The notes: a model not told the origin generated them from the letters alone. A DNA stretch of 20,968 nucleotides from UBA3064 sp023258775 (GCA_044355655.1 JBIKXS010000045.1:1-20968), one strand, 5' to 3'. Shown: positions 1 to 10,365, counted from the first letter of the stretch. A program made the numbers and translations.

Positions 1-642
1 CTTGGCGCCCAGCAAGCTTGCTCGCCCCTGACTAAGCCATTGCCCAACCCAGTAAAGCGCCTCTTCACCGATGGGTACGAGGCGTTGTTTATTGCCCTTG
101 CCAACAACCCGCAGCACGGCATCGCGCAGCGATAGCTCAGCAACCCGCAAACCAACTAGTTCACTGACCCTCAGACCAGTCGCGTATAGGGTTTCGAGCA
201 TGGCCTTATCGCGTAGACCGAGGCTCTCCTCGGTGTTTGGCGCCTTTAATAGCGCTTCAACCTGCTCTTCGGAAAGCGTATGTGGAAAACGGGGCCCTTG
301 CTTGGCCGAACGAATCCCTGCGCTCGGATCGTCTTCACGGAGTCCACGTTGCATCAACCAGGCGTAATAACGACGCATGCAGGAAAGTCTGCGGTTAGCC
401 GAACTGGCTTTGCTTTGCGGATGCCGAGCAGCGATGTAGGCGAGCAAATCTTCAGCACGCGCGTCCAAGAGTTGGCGGGAACATCCCGATTCGCTCAAAA
501 ACTGTGCAAAGGCCTTGAGGTCGCGGCCATAGGCAAGCCGGGTTGCAGGGGATAATCCGTCTTCAAGCCACAAGGCATCACAAAAAGCCTCTAAACCATG
601 GTATTCATGCATAACCTGACGTGTCGTTGTTGCAAGCTGCAT
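1..642 (-). CDS. xerD: Site-specific tyrosine recombinase XerD, C-terminus cut by window edge
   Basis: XerD acts with XerC at the chromosomal dif site to resolve chromosome dimers. The reading frame is open from the start codon to base 1, so about 214 of roughly 300 residues are visible. The N-terminal SAM-like core-binding domain contains the DALWLE segment typical of XerD, followed by the start of the catalytic domain. The first catalytic arginine sits in the TGLRVSEL segment and the catalytic lysine region in VVGKGNKQRLVPIG. The HxLRH box and the nucleophilic tyrosine fall outside the window. Two starts are possible: ATG at 642, which shares its CATG with the opposing gene, or ATG at 612, which gives a length closer to E. 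coli XerD. DALWLE together with the TGLRVSEL box supports XerD, although XerC is a close paralogue. Confidence 0.88.
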   Translation of the reverse strand, partial: MQLATTTRQVMHEYHGLEAFCDALWLEDGLSPATRLAYGRDLKAFAQFLSESGCSRQLLDARAEDLLAYIAARHPQSKASSANRRLSCMRRYYAWLMQRGLREDDPSAGIRSAKQGPRFPHTLSEEQVEALLKAPNTEESLGLRDKAMLETLYATGLRVSELVGLRVAELSLRDAVLRVVGKGNKQRLVPIGEEALYWVGQWLSQGRASLLGAK

Positions 643-651
643 GGTTTGCAA
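637..651. promoter_or_regulatory. Operator-like inverted repeat at the xerD/permease divergent junction
   Basis: The plus strand reads CTGCA, five bases, TGCAA, an inverted repeat with one mismatch. The central CATG supplies a possible ATG to both divergent genes. Fourteen identical bases occur at 2767-2780, again exactly at a head-to-head gene start. Binding by a regulator is inferred from symmetry and position only. Confidence 0.35.
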
Positions 652-1576
652 TGCTCCCACAGATCGCAGCGCTGTGCTTGAGCTTCTCGGCCCTGAATTT
701 GCACTGATGCTTGCTGGCCTTGCGCTGCGTCGAGGCTTAGCTTGGCCCGAGCAGGGCTGGGTGATGCTTGAAAAACTTAATTATTTCTTGCTGTTTCCCT
801 GCCTCTTGTTTTTGTCCATCGTGAAGGCTCCAGGCAGTATTCAGTCTGCAGCGCCCATGATGCTCAATGCTGGTCTGGCAGCAATTAGTGCCGTCGCGCT
901 GGGTCTGACTTGTCGCTGGATACCTCAATCACAGCCAGAACGCTTTGCAAGCGGGGTGCAAACCGCCTTTCGCTTTAACTCTTATCTTGGTCTCGCCTTG
1001 GCAGAGCGATTGGGTGGCGCAGAGGGTTTGGCGCTCTTTTCAATCATGATTTCGGTGTTGATTCCCTGTTTCAATGTTGCGGCGGTCTACCCAATGGCAA
1101 GACAAGGCAAACAGAATCTTTGGCGCGAACTGGCAAGCAATCCCTTAATTATCGCCACCTTAGGTGGTTTAGCCTGGCGATTACTCGAGATGCCATTACC
1201 TGGCTTGATTCAAACCAGCCTTGGCAGGCTCGGACAGGCCGCATTACCGCTTGGCCTGCTTTGCGTGGGCGCAGCCCTACGTTGGCCGCGATCAGAGCAA
1301 GGGCTCTTGGTTGGTGATCGATGGCTTGCGTTTTGCTTCACCACGATCAAACTCATTGCGATGCCTGCAATCGCCTTATTGGTGTGCGACGGGCTTGGGC
1401 TTGGCGGCACGGCGGGTTTACTTGTTGTGATGTTTTGTGCCCTGCCAACGTCGCCCGCCTCTTATGTTTTGGCATCGCGTATGGGCGGTGATGGCGTTTA
1501 TGTAGCCCAGTTAATCACGCTGTCGCTGCTCGTCTCGACCCTAACACTACCCTTTTGGATTCAGCTTGCGCGTTAG
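641..1576 (+). CDS. AEC (auxin efflux carrier) family transporter
   Basis: This is a polytopic inner-membrane permease of the bile/arsenite/riboflavin transporter superfamily. Members move organic anions such as malonate or malate; the substrate here cannot be read from sequence. At 311 residues it is of usual length, with about ten hydrophobic segments. The N-terminal pattern, a hydrophobic helix followed by LRRG and then a FLLFPCLLF helix, is characteristic of the family, as is the conserved middle helix around ISVLIPCFNVAAVYPM. The start is uncertain: ATG 641 overlaps the opposing xerD start, while GTG 674 lies just before the first helix. The stop codon falls in a tandem repeat that it shares with the convergent queG end. 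Confidence 0.82.
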   Translation: MVCNAPTDRSAVLELLGPEFALMLAGLALRRGLAWPEQGWVMLEKLNYFLLFPCLLFLSIVKAPGSIQSAAPMMLNAGLAAISAVALGLTCRWIPQSQPERFASGVQTAFRFNSYLGLALAERLGGAEGLALFSIMISVLIPCFNVAAVYPMARQGKQNLWRELASNPLIIATLGGLAWRLLEMPLPGLIQTSLGRLGQAALPLGLLCVGAALRWPRSEQGLLVGDRWLAFCFTTIKLIAMPAIALLVCDGLGLGGTAGLLVVMFCALPTSPASYVLASRMGGDGVYVAQLITLSLLVSTLTLPFWIQLAR

Positions 1577-1642
1577 CGATTCAGCGATTCAGCGATTCAG
1601 CGATTCAGCGAGTTAACGAAATTGCGCGTTAGCGATTCAGCG
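1566..1642. repeat. AGCGATTC tandem array flanked by a 21-bp direct repeat
   Basis: Four perfect copies of the 8-bp unit AGCGATTC plus a partial fifth run from 1575 to 1611. A 21-bp segment at 1566-1586, covering the permease stop codon, is repeated exactly at 1622-1642, covering the queG stop codon. Both convergent genes therefore end inside copies of the same sequence. Replication slippage or a local duplication is the likely origin. No hairpin with a T-run terminator is evident here. Confidence 0.85.
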
Positions 1643-2771
1643 CCCAATCGATATGCTCTGCAAGCACAGGATCGGCCTGTGACCTCAAGGCAATAAGCGC
1701 TTGGCGTGCGTGCAGCTTGCCATGCTCAAGTGGCTCTTGAGCTGAGCCACTGGCAAGCAAATTACCGAGTGCAATAACCACATTGCGCTGCCATCGCCAA
1801 TGACCGATGCGACGGATGGCCATGCCCTCGGTGTTTTGCAAAAAGCGCTCCTCGCTCCAGCTTAATGCCTCAGTGAGCGATAAGTTCAAGAAAGCGGGTC
1901 GGGTCTTGAAGTCCTCAACAGGGGTAGCAACAGCGAACTTATTCCAAGGACAAATGAGCTGACAGTCATCGCAACCATAAATCCTATTGCCCATAGCAGC
2001 CCTAAACGCCACGGGGATAGGGCCTGGATGTTCGATCGTCAGATAAGAGATGCAGCGCCGGGCATCCAGGCGATAAGGTGCAACAATCGCCTTGGTCGGG
2101 CAGACATCAAGGCAAGCGCTACAGCTTCCACAGCGATCACTTGCCGGATCGGCTTGATGCGCTTCGATCTCCCCTGCCAGTGCCATCGGAAGCTGTTCGA
2201 TCGCCCTATTGAGAAATAGCGATCCGAGGAAAAACATCGAACCCGATTGGCGATTGAGTAATAAGGTGTTTTTACCTCGCCAGCCGAGCTTGGCCCGATG
2301 CGCCAACTCGACTTCCATCACGGGGGCCGAGTCACAAAAGGCTCTAAATTCAAGGCCTGGCAAATGCTGCTTTAAGGATTGACCAAGTGCTTGCAAACGC
2401 GATCGCAGCAGCTTGTGATAATCGCGCCCCCGCGCGTACAAAGAAACATTAGCCTGGCTGTTGCGCTCAAGTTCGCCCCAGGCTTGGTCCACCCAAGCAC
2501 TGGCCCGCGGCCGATAGCTCAGCGCAACCATCAGCACAGACACCGTGCCGGGAACCAACGCGGCAGGACGGGCCCGCTTTAAACCATGGCGCGCCATATA
2601 ATCCATCTCGCCATGAAAACCGGCCCCAAGCCATTGCAGCAAGCCCGCTTCGGCGTCATGCAAATCGATGTCAGTCACCCCCCAGTGCTCAAAACCTTGG
2701 GCGCGCATCCAGGCTGCCCAGTCATGCCGATTGGGGTGGGCCTTGTCTGAAGCAAGCGCGGGTAATTGCAT
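1629..2771 (-). CDS. queG: Epoxyqueuosine reductase QueG
   Basis: QueG performs the last step of queuosine biosynthesis, the cobalamin-dependent reduction of epoxyqueuosine to queuosine in the wobble base of GUN-anticodon tRNAs. The protein is 380 residues from ATG 2771; a TTG nine bases upstream would add three. The segment FCDSAPVMEVELA carries the expected catalytic aspartate. Two 4Fe-4S clusters are represented by CGSCSACLDVCP near residues 214-225 and CDDCQLICP near residues 267-275, with an extra cysteine in RRCISYLTIEHPGPIP. All key residues are present and length matches the family. It diverges from tsaE with no intergenic space: the two ATG codons share CATG. Its 3' end converges on the AEC permease. 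Confidence 0.95.
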   Translation of the reverse strand: MQLPALASDKAHPNRHDWAAWMRAQGFEHWGVTDIDLHDAEAGLLQWLGAGFHGEMDYMARHGLKRARPAALVPGTVSVLMVALSYRPRASAWVDQAWGELERNSQANVSLYARGRDYHKLLRSRLQALGQSLKQHLPGLEFRAFCDSAPVMEVELAHRAKLGWRGKNTLLLNRQSGSMFFLGSLFLNRAIEQLPMALAGEIEAHQADPASDRCGSCSACLDVCPTKAIVAPYRLDARRCISYLTIEHPGPIPVAFRAAMGNRIYGCDDCQLICPWNKFAVATPVEDFKTRPAFLNLSLTEALSWSEERFLQNTEGMAIRRIGHWRWQRNVVIALGNLLASGSAQEPLEHGKLHARQALIALRSQADPVLAEHIDWALNR

Positions 2772-2780
2772 GGTTTGCAA
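2766..2780. promoter_or_regulatory. Perfect TTGCA-N5-TGCAA inverted repeat at the queG/tsaE divergent junction
   Basis: A perfect 5-5-5 inverted repeat is centred on the shared CATG of the queG and tsaE start codons. Fourteen of its fifteen bases recur at the xerD/permease junction. It resembles a dimeric regulator site, but no regulator is identified in the window. If both starts are right, each mRNA has either its leader inside the other gene or no leader at all. Confidence 0.4.
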
Positions 2781-3393
2781 ACGTGTTCTTCACAAAGAAG
2801 ACGATTGTGCCTTGCTGGCTCAAGACTTAGCCAAAATTTACAAGGCCTCGATGCTGGAGAAGCCTTCTTCCTGGAAAGTTTATTTGCATGGTGATTTGGG
2901 CGTTGGTAAAACAAGCTTTGTACGCCATCTGCTTCGTGCGCTCGGACTTAATGAGCGTGTTAAGAGTCCGAGTTTTGCCATCATGCATAGTTACAGCCTA
3001 GTCATGGATGATCAGCATCCCGACCTGCTCGGGTCAGCGTATCGAGAGATACGCAATGAGCCAAGTCTTTCTTTTGATGTCTATCACTTTGACTTTTATC
3101 GACTCAACACCCCTGGCGATTGGCTGGGTGCAGGACTTGAAGACCATTTCGATGAGCCTTGCGCATTGCTGCTGGTTGAATGGCCCGAGAAGGCAAGCCT
3201 GCCTGCCGCTGATATCCGGATTCATTGGTCCTGGGGTGATCAGATCGGCCATGATGCAGCAGAGATAAACCTCGATCCGCAAACCCAGACCGAGCAATTG
3301 CCTCGGTATGTCAGCTTGACAGTAAGGCATGATTTTATCGGTATGGCTGCTTTAAGAAAAGGCTTGAATGCAGACGCCAAGTACGGTGGCTAG
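2770..3393 (+). CDS. tsaE: tRNA threonylcarbamoyladenosine biosynthesis ATPase TsaE
   Basis: TsaE is the P-loop ATPase that works with TsaB and TsaD to make t6A37 on ANN-decoding tRNAs. The Walker A segment is GDLGVGKTSF. It is followed by the family motifs KSPSFAIMHSYSL, YHFDFYRL and LLLVEWPEKA. At 207 residues it is longer than the usual 150-165. The excess lies in an acidic insert between the SPSF and DFYRL motifs (about residues 80-98) and in a C-terminal tail. The ATG at 2770 gives the MVCKRVL start expected of the family, so the longer upstream frame is unlikely to be used. amiC begins 12 bases after its stop, the tsaE-amiC order common in proteobacteria. Confidence 0.93.
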   Translation: MVCKRVLHKEDDCALLAQDLAKIYKASMLEKPSSWKVYLHGDLGVGKTSFVRHLLRALGLNERVKSPSFAIMHSYSLVMDDQHPDLLGSAYREIRNEPSLSFDVYHFDFYRLNTPGDWLGAGLEDHFDEPCALLLVEWPEKASLPAADIRIHWSWGDQIGHDAAEINLDPQTQTEQLPRYVSLTVRHDFIGMAALRKGLNADAKYGG

Positions 3394-3405
3394 TCACTGT
3401 AAATC

Positions 3406-4893
3406 ATGTCGAAGTCCCCAACGCTCCCACTGGCCGCCCTCGCGCCCCGAAGGCCAACAAGGCGATATTTGCTGCTTAAAGGAATTGGTTTTATCGCAAT
3501 CCACGCCGCAGCATGGCCAGATCGTGCAGCCCATGCTGCTGGGATCTTAGGTGTTCGAGTTTGGCCTTCGCAAGCCTACACTCGGGTGACGCTCGAACTC
3601 GAGCAGCGGCTCGTCGTGCAGCATCAACTACTTGAAAGCCCGCTGCGCCTTGTCATCGACTTACAGGACTTACAGATCGACAACGCGCTCCGGCAATTGC
3701 CCTCGATCATTCCTTCCGACGACCCTTGGATTGCCCAACTACGAGTTGGACAGTTTCAGCCTCGGATCGTGCGCTTGGTTTTTGATTTGAGGCAATCGGT
3801 TCGAGTGGAAATCTTTGAGTCGCTACCTGTAGGACCTTACCAGCGGCGCTGGATGATTGATTTACATCCCGAGCGCGAACCCGATGCCTTGCAAGCGCTG
3901 CTTAATCGACGTTTTGCAGCCAGATCAGAGGAACCAGGGCTTGAACAACTGATTGAAGATCTGGCCAAGCGCGATACGGATCGCAAAGATGGCGCAGCTC
4001 GTACCAAGCGTCCGGCACCAAGTCCAGCAATTGCAGAGGGCAGCCAGGCCGTCGGAACAACTTCGGGTTCGGCAAACCCAGCTAGCGGTATGGCTGACCC
4101 TGCAGCAGGACCGAAAAGTCCGCCCACGGGATCAACAACAACGGCAGGCCAAACAACAAGGTTGGCCAGTTCATCCGTGTCAAACCTTGCCGCTCGCATC
4201 ATTGCAATTGACGCAGGCCACGGCGGAGAGGACCCGGGTGCGATCGGGCCAAGCGGGCTCAAAGAAAAAGATGTTGTTTTGGATGTGGTGCGCAAGCTTG
4301 CCGAACGACTTGCGGGCGATCAGGGCTTACGTCCCGCCTTAATCCGGGAATCAGATTATTTTGTCCCACTGGGGCAAAGGGTTCGCAAGGCGCGAGCCTT
4401 GAAGGCCGATTTGATGCTTTCAGTCCACGCCGATGCGTTCACTGAGCCACGCGCCCGCGGGGCGTCGGCCTTTGTTTTGGCCGAGGGCGCGGCAAGCAGC
4501 GCAAGCGCTCGCTATCTTGCACAAAAAGAAAATGCGGCCGATGAACTGGGCGGCGTCGACTTGCGTCGTCGCGACAAGGACGCCACACGTATTTTGCTGG
4601 AATTAAGTACACGTACACAGATTCGCGAATCATCTGAGCTAGCCAGCCTTTTGCTGGGCCAACTTGGCCGCATAGGGCAGTTGCATAAGTCCAAGGTCGA
4701 ACGTGCAGGCTTTGCAGTATTAAGAGCCCCTGATGTGCCCTCGGTTTTGGTCGAAACCGCCTTTATCTCAAACCCTGAAGAAGAGCAGCGATTAGCCGAT
4801 CCCGGCTATCGCGATCAATTAGCAGACGCCTTGCACCTTGGGATCAAGCAATACCTCGTCGCGAACGCCACCATTGGCGCAAAACCTCGATAA
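3406..4893 (+). CDS. amiC: N-acetylmuramoyl-L-alanine amidase AmiC-type, Tat-exported
   Basis: This periplasmic zinc amidase cleaves the bond between MurNAc and L-Ala in peptidoglycan and helps separate daughter cells. The N-terminus has a twin-arginine type signal: TRRYLLLKG, a hydrophobic stretch, then an AHA cleavage-like site near residue 44. An AMIN domain follows (RVWPSQAYTRVTLEL onward, about 47-170), then a low-complexity Ser/Gly/Ala/Thr-rich linker (about 195-255). The C-terminal Amidase_3 domain begins at IIAIDAGHGGEDPG. Zinc and catalytic residues are visible in DAGHGG, LSVHADAF and LVETAFISN. At 495 residues it is in the normal range. The last 50 bases overlap the 3' end of the antisense DedA gene. 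mutL follows on the same strand after that gene. Confidence 0.93.
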   Translation: MSKSPTLPLAALAPRRPTRRYLLLKGIGFIAIHAAAWPDRAAHAAGILGVRVWPSQAYTRVTLELEQRLVVQHQLLESPLRLVIDLQDLQIDNALRQLPSIIPSDDPWIAQLRVGQFQPRIVRLVFDLRQSVRVEIFESLPVGPYQRRWMIDLHPEREPDALQALLNRRFAARSEEPGLEQLIEDLAKRDTDRKDGAARTKRPAPSPAIAEGSQAVGTTSGSANPASGMADPAAGPKSPPTGSTTTAGQTTRLASSSVSNLAARIIAIDAGHGGEDPGAIGPSGLKEKDVVLDVVRKLAERLAGDQGLRPALIRESDYFVPLGQRVRKARALKADLMLSVHADAFTEPRARGASAFVLAEGAASSASARYLAQKENAADELGGVDLRRRDKDATRILLELSTRTQIRESSELASLLLGQLGRIGQLHKSKVERAGFAVLRAPDVPSVLVETAFISNPEEEQRLADPGYRDQLADALHLGIKQYLVANATIGAKPR

Positions 4894-5500
4894 CAGCCGG
4901 TATCCCGGGCACCACAATTAATAACAAAGTTACTAACGAGAAGTTAGCTTGAACCCACGCTGTGTTGCCTACCGCATAACCCAGTGTACAAAGCCCCAGC
5001 ACCCAAATCAGTGCGCCGACGATGTTATAAATCACAAAACGTTTGCGATTCATGGCGGCAACGCCTGCAACAAAAGGCGCAAAGGTTCTTATAAATGGCA
5101 GGAATCGTCCGATAATAATGGTGACTGCCCCATAACGATCATAGAAGCTTTGGGTTCGCTCAAAGGACTCACGATGGAACCAACGCGAGTTTTCCCAAGC
5201 GAATACTTTCGCGCCTAACTTACGACCAACTGAGTAATTGACGAAATCGCCAAGGATTGCTGCCAAACTAAGTAACCAGCAAAGCGTGAACAGGTCCAAA
5301 CCGCCCAAACCTGCGATGGCACCGGCGACAAAAAGTAGTGAATCGCCGGGCAAAAAAGGCATCACCACCAAGCCTGTTTCAACAAAGATAACGGCAAAAA
5401 GCGCTGCGTAAATCCAAGGCCCCCAAGCTTGCGCCATGGCGGCCAAGTGTTTGTCGAGGTGCAACAAAACATCAATTACCCAGCTTAGATCCATAGGCAT
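4844..5500 (-). CDS. DedA family membrane protein
   Basis: DedA/VTT proteins are integral membrane proteins linked to undecaprenyl-phosphate or phospholipid flipping and to envelope homeostasis. The signature FVETGLVVMPFLPGDSLLFVAGAIAG (written here as its key parts: E-T-G then P-F-L-P-G-D-S) and the later GRFLPFIRTFAPFVAG motif with conserved arginine are both present. Several hydrophobic segments fill the 218 residues. The start chosen is ATG 5500; ATG 5494 would remove two residues, and an upstream frame to 5542 lacks a family-like N-terminus. It lies antisense between amiC and mutL. Its 3' end overlaps amiC by 50 bp and its start diverges from mutL. The specific substrate cannot be read from sequence. 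Confidence 0.9.
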   Translation of the reverse strand: MPMDLSWVIDVLLHLDKHLAAMAQAWGPWIYAALFAVIFVETGLVVMPFLPGDSLLFVAGAIAGLGGLDLFTLCWLLSLAAILGDFVNYSVGRKLGAKVFAWENSRWFHRESFERTQSFYDRYGAVTIIIGRFLPFIRTFAPFVAGVAAMNRKRFVIYNIVGALIWVLGLCTLGYAVGNTAWVQANFSLVTLLLIVVPGIPAVIEVLRQWWRSRRGIA

Positions 5501-5592
5501 CGATCTTAAGCGATCGGTAATATCCCCGCGGCTTGCTAGCATTGGGCTATGAAACCACCCACCCAGTCGGATCTCCCAACCAAGACTTGATC

Positions 5593-7542
<1,950 letters not shown>

Positions 7543-7547
7543 GACAC

Positions 7548-8501
7548 ATGATTGTTGTCCTAACGGGACCAACTGCCAGCGGCAAATCGAGCATGGCACT
7601 TTCGCTGGCGACCAAAGGGCCCTTAGCGCAGCGTCTTGAAATCATCAGCATGGACTCAGCTCAAGTCTATCGTGGCATGGACATTGGTACTGCCAAACCC
7701 AGCCCTGAAGAACGCGCAGCCGTCCCGCATCACCTGATTGACCTGATTGATCCTTGGCAGGCGTATTCAGCCGCCCGCTTTCGCGACGATGCTAAAAGCG
7801 CGATAGCCGACATTAGGCGACGGGGGCGTATTCCTTTGGTGGTTGGCGGCAGCTTGCTTTACGGACGCGCGCTGGAAGGTGGACTTTCGTCACTTCCTGA
7901 AACCGAAGCGACGATTCGTGAAGCCGTTGCCTGCGAAGCAAAAGAACGCGGCTGGCCAGGCATGCACGCAGCGCTAGCCCAAGTTGACCCGATAACCGCC
8001 GCGCGGCTCATGCCACACGATGCGCAACGAATCTCTCGTGCACTCGAGGTGTTTCGCATGAGCGGCAGGCCGATTAGCGCGTGGATTTCCGATCAAGCCG
8101 GCACTGAGCCAACAAAAGAGCAGGAAACGCTTCAATGGATAAGCCTTGAGCCTCACGATCGCAGCTGGTTACATCAACGCATTGCGGCACGTTTTAAGCA
8201 AATGCTCATGCACGGACTTCTCGACGAAGTCTCAAGACTGATGGCCCAACCGGGTATGCATCCAACACTGGCTTCGATGCGTGCTGTGGGCTATCGGCAA
8301 TGTCTGCAATGGCTACTCGGTCAGGCCAAAAAAGGAAACTCACTTGAGGACCAAGGCATTGCCGCCACAAGACAGTTTGCCAAACGCCAGCTCACGTGGC
8401 TTCGCAGCATGCCTCAACGGCAAGTGTTTGCCTGCGATGATTCGAGTGCCGTGCGCGCAGCGCAACAAAAATTGGAAGAAGCGCTGTCTTCAAGCGATTA
8501 A
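7548..8501 (+). CDS. miaA: tRNA dimethylallyltransferase MiaA
   Basis: MiaA transfers a dimethylallyl group to A37 of UNN-decoding tRNAs (i6A), the first step toward ms2i6A. The P-loop GPTASGKS is at residues 7-14 and the substrate-binding DSAQVYRGMDIGTAKP at 36-51. GGSLLYGRALEGGLSSLP and the MRAVGYRQCLQWL segment are further family motifs. At 317 residues it is full length. The start ATG lies 5 bases after the mutL stop. Its 3' end faces purM with 42 bp between the stops and no clear terminator hairpin. Confidence 0.97.
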   Translation: MIVVLTGPTASGKSSMALSLATKGPLAQRLEIISMDSAQVYRGMDIGTAKPSPEERAAVPHHLIDLIDPWQAYSAARFRDDAKSAIADIRRRGRIPLVVGGSLLYGRALEGGLSSLPETEATIREAVACEAKERGWPGMHAALAQVDPITAARLMPHDAQRISRALEVFRMSGRPISAWISDQAGTEPTKEQETLQWISLEPHDRSWLHQRIAARFKQMLMHGLLDEVSRLMAQPGMHPTLASMRAVGYRQCLQWLLGQAKKGNSLEDQGIAATRQFAKRQLTWLRSMPQRQVFACDDSSAVRAAQQKLEEALSSSD

Positions 8502-8543
8502 CACTGGCACCAGGCACATTGCCCTGCAAACATGCCGGTATCA

Positions 8544-9608
8544 CTAGCTGATATCAACGATGGGGCGTCCAGGAACCTGCTTGACCACATTGCCGATAAC
8601 AAAGACTTTTTCGCCGGCTGCAACCAGTTCGGCCTGGATTTGCTGAGCTTCTTTCGGATCAACCACCGCAATCATCCCGAGTCCGTTATTAAAAACCCGA
8701 TCCATTTCTGCGCTTTCAATCGCGCCCTCTTCGGCGAGCCAGTTGAAAATGCTCGGCCGCTGCCAGCTCGAACGCTCAAGCTGCGCGGCGCATCCCTCGG
8801 GAAGCACGCGCGGCAAATTGCCAACGATCCCGCCTCCGGTAATGTGAGCAAGCGCTTTGATGCGCCCCGCTTGCATTGGCGCCAAAAGCGAGGCCACATA
8901 AATTCGCGTTGGCGTCATTAAAACATCGGCGAGCCGTCGGCCGTCGAGCTCTTCGGTTAAATGCTCAGCACTTATGGCACCAAAGCGCCGCATCAACACC
9001 TGGCGAACCAGCGAAAAACCATTGGCGTGGACACCGCTCGATGCCAGACCAAGCAGTCGATCACCTGGCTTGACCTTTGCCCCATCTACGATTGAAGACT
9101 TTTCAACAACGCCGACCGCAAAGCCTGCTAGGTCATATTCGCCATCGGGATAACTATCAGGCATTTCGGCAGTTTCTCCACCGATGAGGGCGCAACCAGC
9201 AAGCTCACAACCCCTGGCAATCCCCGAGATGACCTGTTCTGCCTGACCAAGCTGAAGTTTGCCGCAGGCGAAATAGTCCAAAAAAAAGAGCGGTTCAGCA
9301 CCTTGGACCAAAATATCATTGACCGACATCGCAACCAAATCAATGCCCACAGTATCGTGACGGTCGAGGGCAAAGGCCATTCTCAGCTTGGTACCAACAC
9401 CATCGGTACCAGACACCAGCACCGGTTCCCGGTATCGCCGTGGGACTTCAAAAAGCGCGCCAAAACCACCAATGCCTGCAAGCACACCCTCGCGTAAGGT
9501 TTGGCGTGCGAGCGGCTTGATGCGGTCAACCAGCGCATCGCCAGCGTCGATATCAACGCCCGCGTCTTTGTAGCTCAAAGGAGCCTTCATGTCAGGGTTT
9601 GGCGCCAT
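8544..9608 (-). CDS. purM: Phosphoribosylformylglycinamidine cyclo-ligase (AIR synthetase)
   Basis: PurM closes the imidazole ring of AIR from FGAM using ATP, the fifth step of de novo purine synthesis. LSYKDAGVDIDAGDALV at the N-terminus, SGTDGVGTKL (ATP site) and GGETAEMPDSY plus ITGGGIVGNLPRVLP downstream are diagnostic. From ATG 9608 the protein has 354 residues; a GTG at 9617 would add three. An AAGTGAG segment just upstream of 9608 could serve as ribosome binding site. It diverges from hda with fewer than 50 bp between starts, an arrangement common in Burkholderiales. Confidence 0.97.
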   Translation of the reverse strand: MAPNPDMKAPLSYKDAGVDIDAGDALVDRIKPLARQTLREGVLAGIGGFGALFEVPRRYREPVLVSGTDGVGTKLRMAFALDRHDTVGIDLVAMSVNDILVQGAEPLFFLDYFACGKLQLGQAEQVISGIARGCELAGCALIGGETAEMPDSYPDGEYDLAGFAVGVVEKSSIVDGAKVKPGDRLLGLASSGVHANGFSLVRQVLMRRFGAISAEHLTEELDGRRLADVLMTPTRIYVASLLAPMQAGRIKALAHITGGGIVGNLPRVLPEGCAAQLERSSWQRPSIFNWLAEEGAIESAEMDRVFNNGLGMIAVVDPKEAQQIQAELVAAGEKVFVIGNVVKQVPGRPIVDIS

Positions 9609-9655
9609 ATCACTCACTTAAGGTTACGTAGAATGCGAGTTTACGATGTCATGTC

Positions 9656-10354
9656 ATGTCTACGCCAAACCAAGACGCACTAGCACTTGAAGTCAGCTTT
9701 GTGCCTGATCTCAGCCACTTTGTTGCTGGCCCCAATGCAGAGCTCCTGGACCGTCTAAAGCGGATCGGCAGTGGCGAGGCTGGCTTCGTATCGCTTCATC
9801 TTTGGGGTGAGGAAGGTGCTGGTAAATCGTTTCTTTGCGCTTGTTTACGCGCGACGGGAAGACGATTCAATACCAATCCCTCGAGTTTCGAAGCCAACAC
9901 CTTGAGCGACTCGTTCTTTGAAATCCATGATGATATTCAGTCAACAAACAACACCCAGCAAAAGCAGCTTTTGCAACGTTTTAATCAGTTGCATCAGTTC
10001 GATCAAGGTCTTTGGTTGAGCACAAGCCAGCTGCCGCCTGCGCAACTTCACTTGCTGCCCGACTTGCAATCACGACTGAGCTGGGGCCTTGTCTATGAGC
10101 TCAAAACGCTGGCCGATGAGGATAAACTCACCGCGCTTCAGGCTTGGACACAAGCGCGCGGCCTACCACTTGCGGTCGATGTTTTGCCTTGGCTACTACG
10201 CCACGAAAGCCGTAATTTGGCGCATCTCACCCGATTGCTACTTGACTTTGACCGATTTGGCTTGCAAAGCAAACGCTCGCTGAGCCTGCCGCTTTTGCGT
10301 CAGTGGCTGCAGGAACAATACCCCGCTCGAGCTGAGCCAAAACCCCTGGGTTAA
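9656..10354 (+). CDS. hda: DnaA regulatory inactivator Hda-like protein
   Basis: Hda is a DnaA AAA+ domain homologue that binds the beta clamp and stimulates ATP hydrolysis by DnaA, preventing re-initiation. The protein has 232 residues. The N-terminal segment DLSHFVAGPNAELL matches the family region before Walker A; Walker A is GEEGAGKS (51-58) and the Walker B-like segment is FFEIHDDI (about 87-94), where the usual VDDV is changed to IHDDI. The C-terminal helical lid is present (LPWLLRHESRNLAHLTRLLLDFD). There is no DnaA-type DNA-binding domain IV. The ATG is preceded by a short GTCAT duplication. The HAD gene starts 11 bases after the stop. Confidence 0.9.
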   Translation: MSTPNQDALALEVSFVPDLSHFVAGPNAELLDRLKRIGSGEAGFVSLHLWGEEGAGKSFLCACLRATGRRFNTNPSSFEANTLSDSFFEIHDDIQSTNNTQQKQLLQRFNQLHQFDQGLWLSTSQLPPAQLHLLPDLQSRLSWGLVYELKTLADEDKLTALQAWTQARGLPLAVDVLPWLLRHESRNLAHLTRLLLDFDRFGLQSKRSLSLPLLRQWLQEQYPARAEPKPLG

Positions 10355-10365
10355 CATCGAACGTT

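Noticed and set aside
3837..4295. 152-codon frame antisense to amiC
   Set aside because: Shadow of the strongly supported amiC reading frame, with low-complexity sequence opposite the linker.
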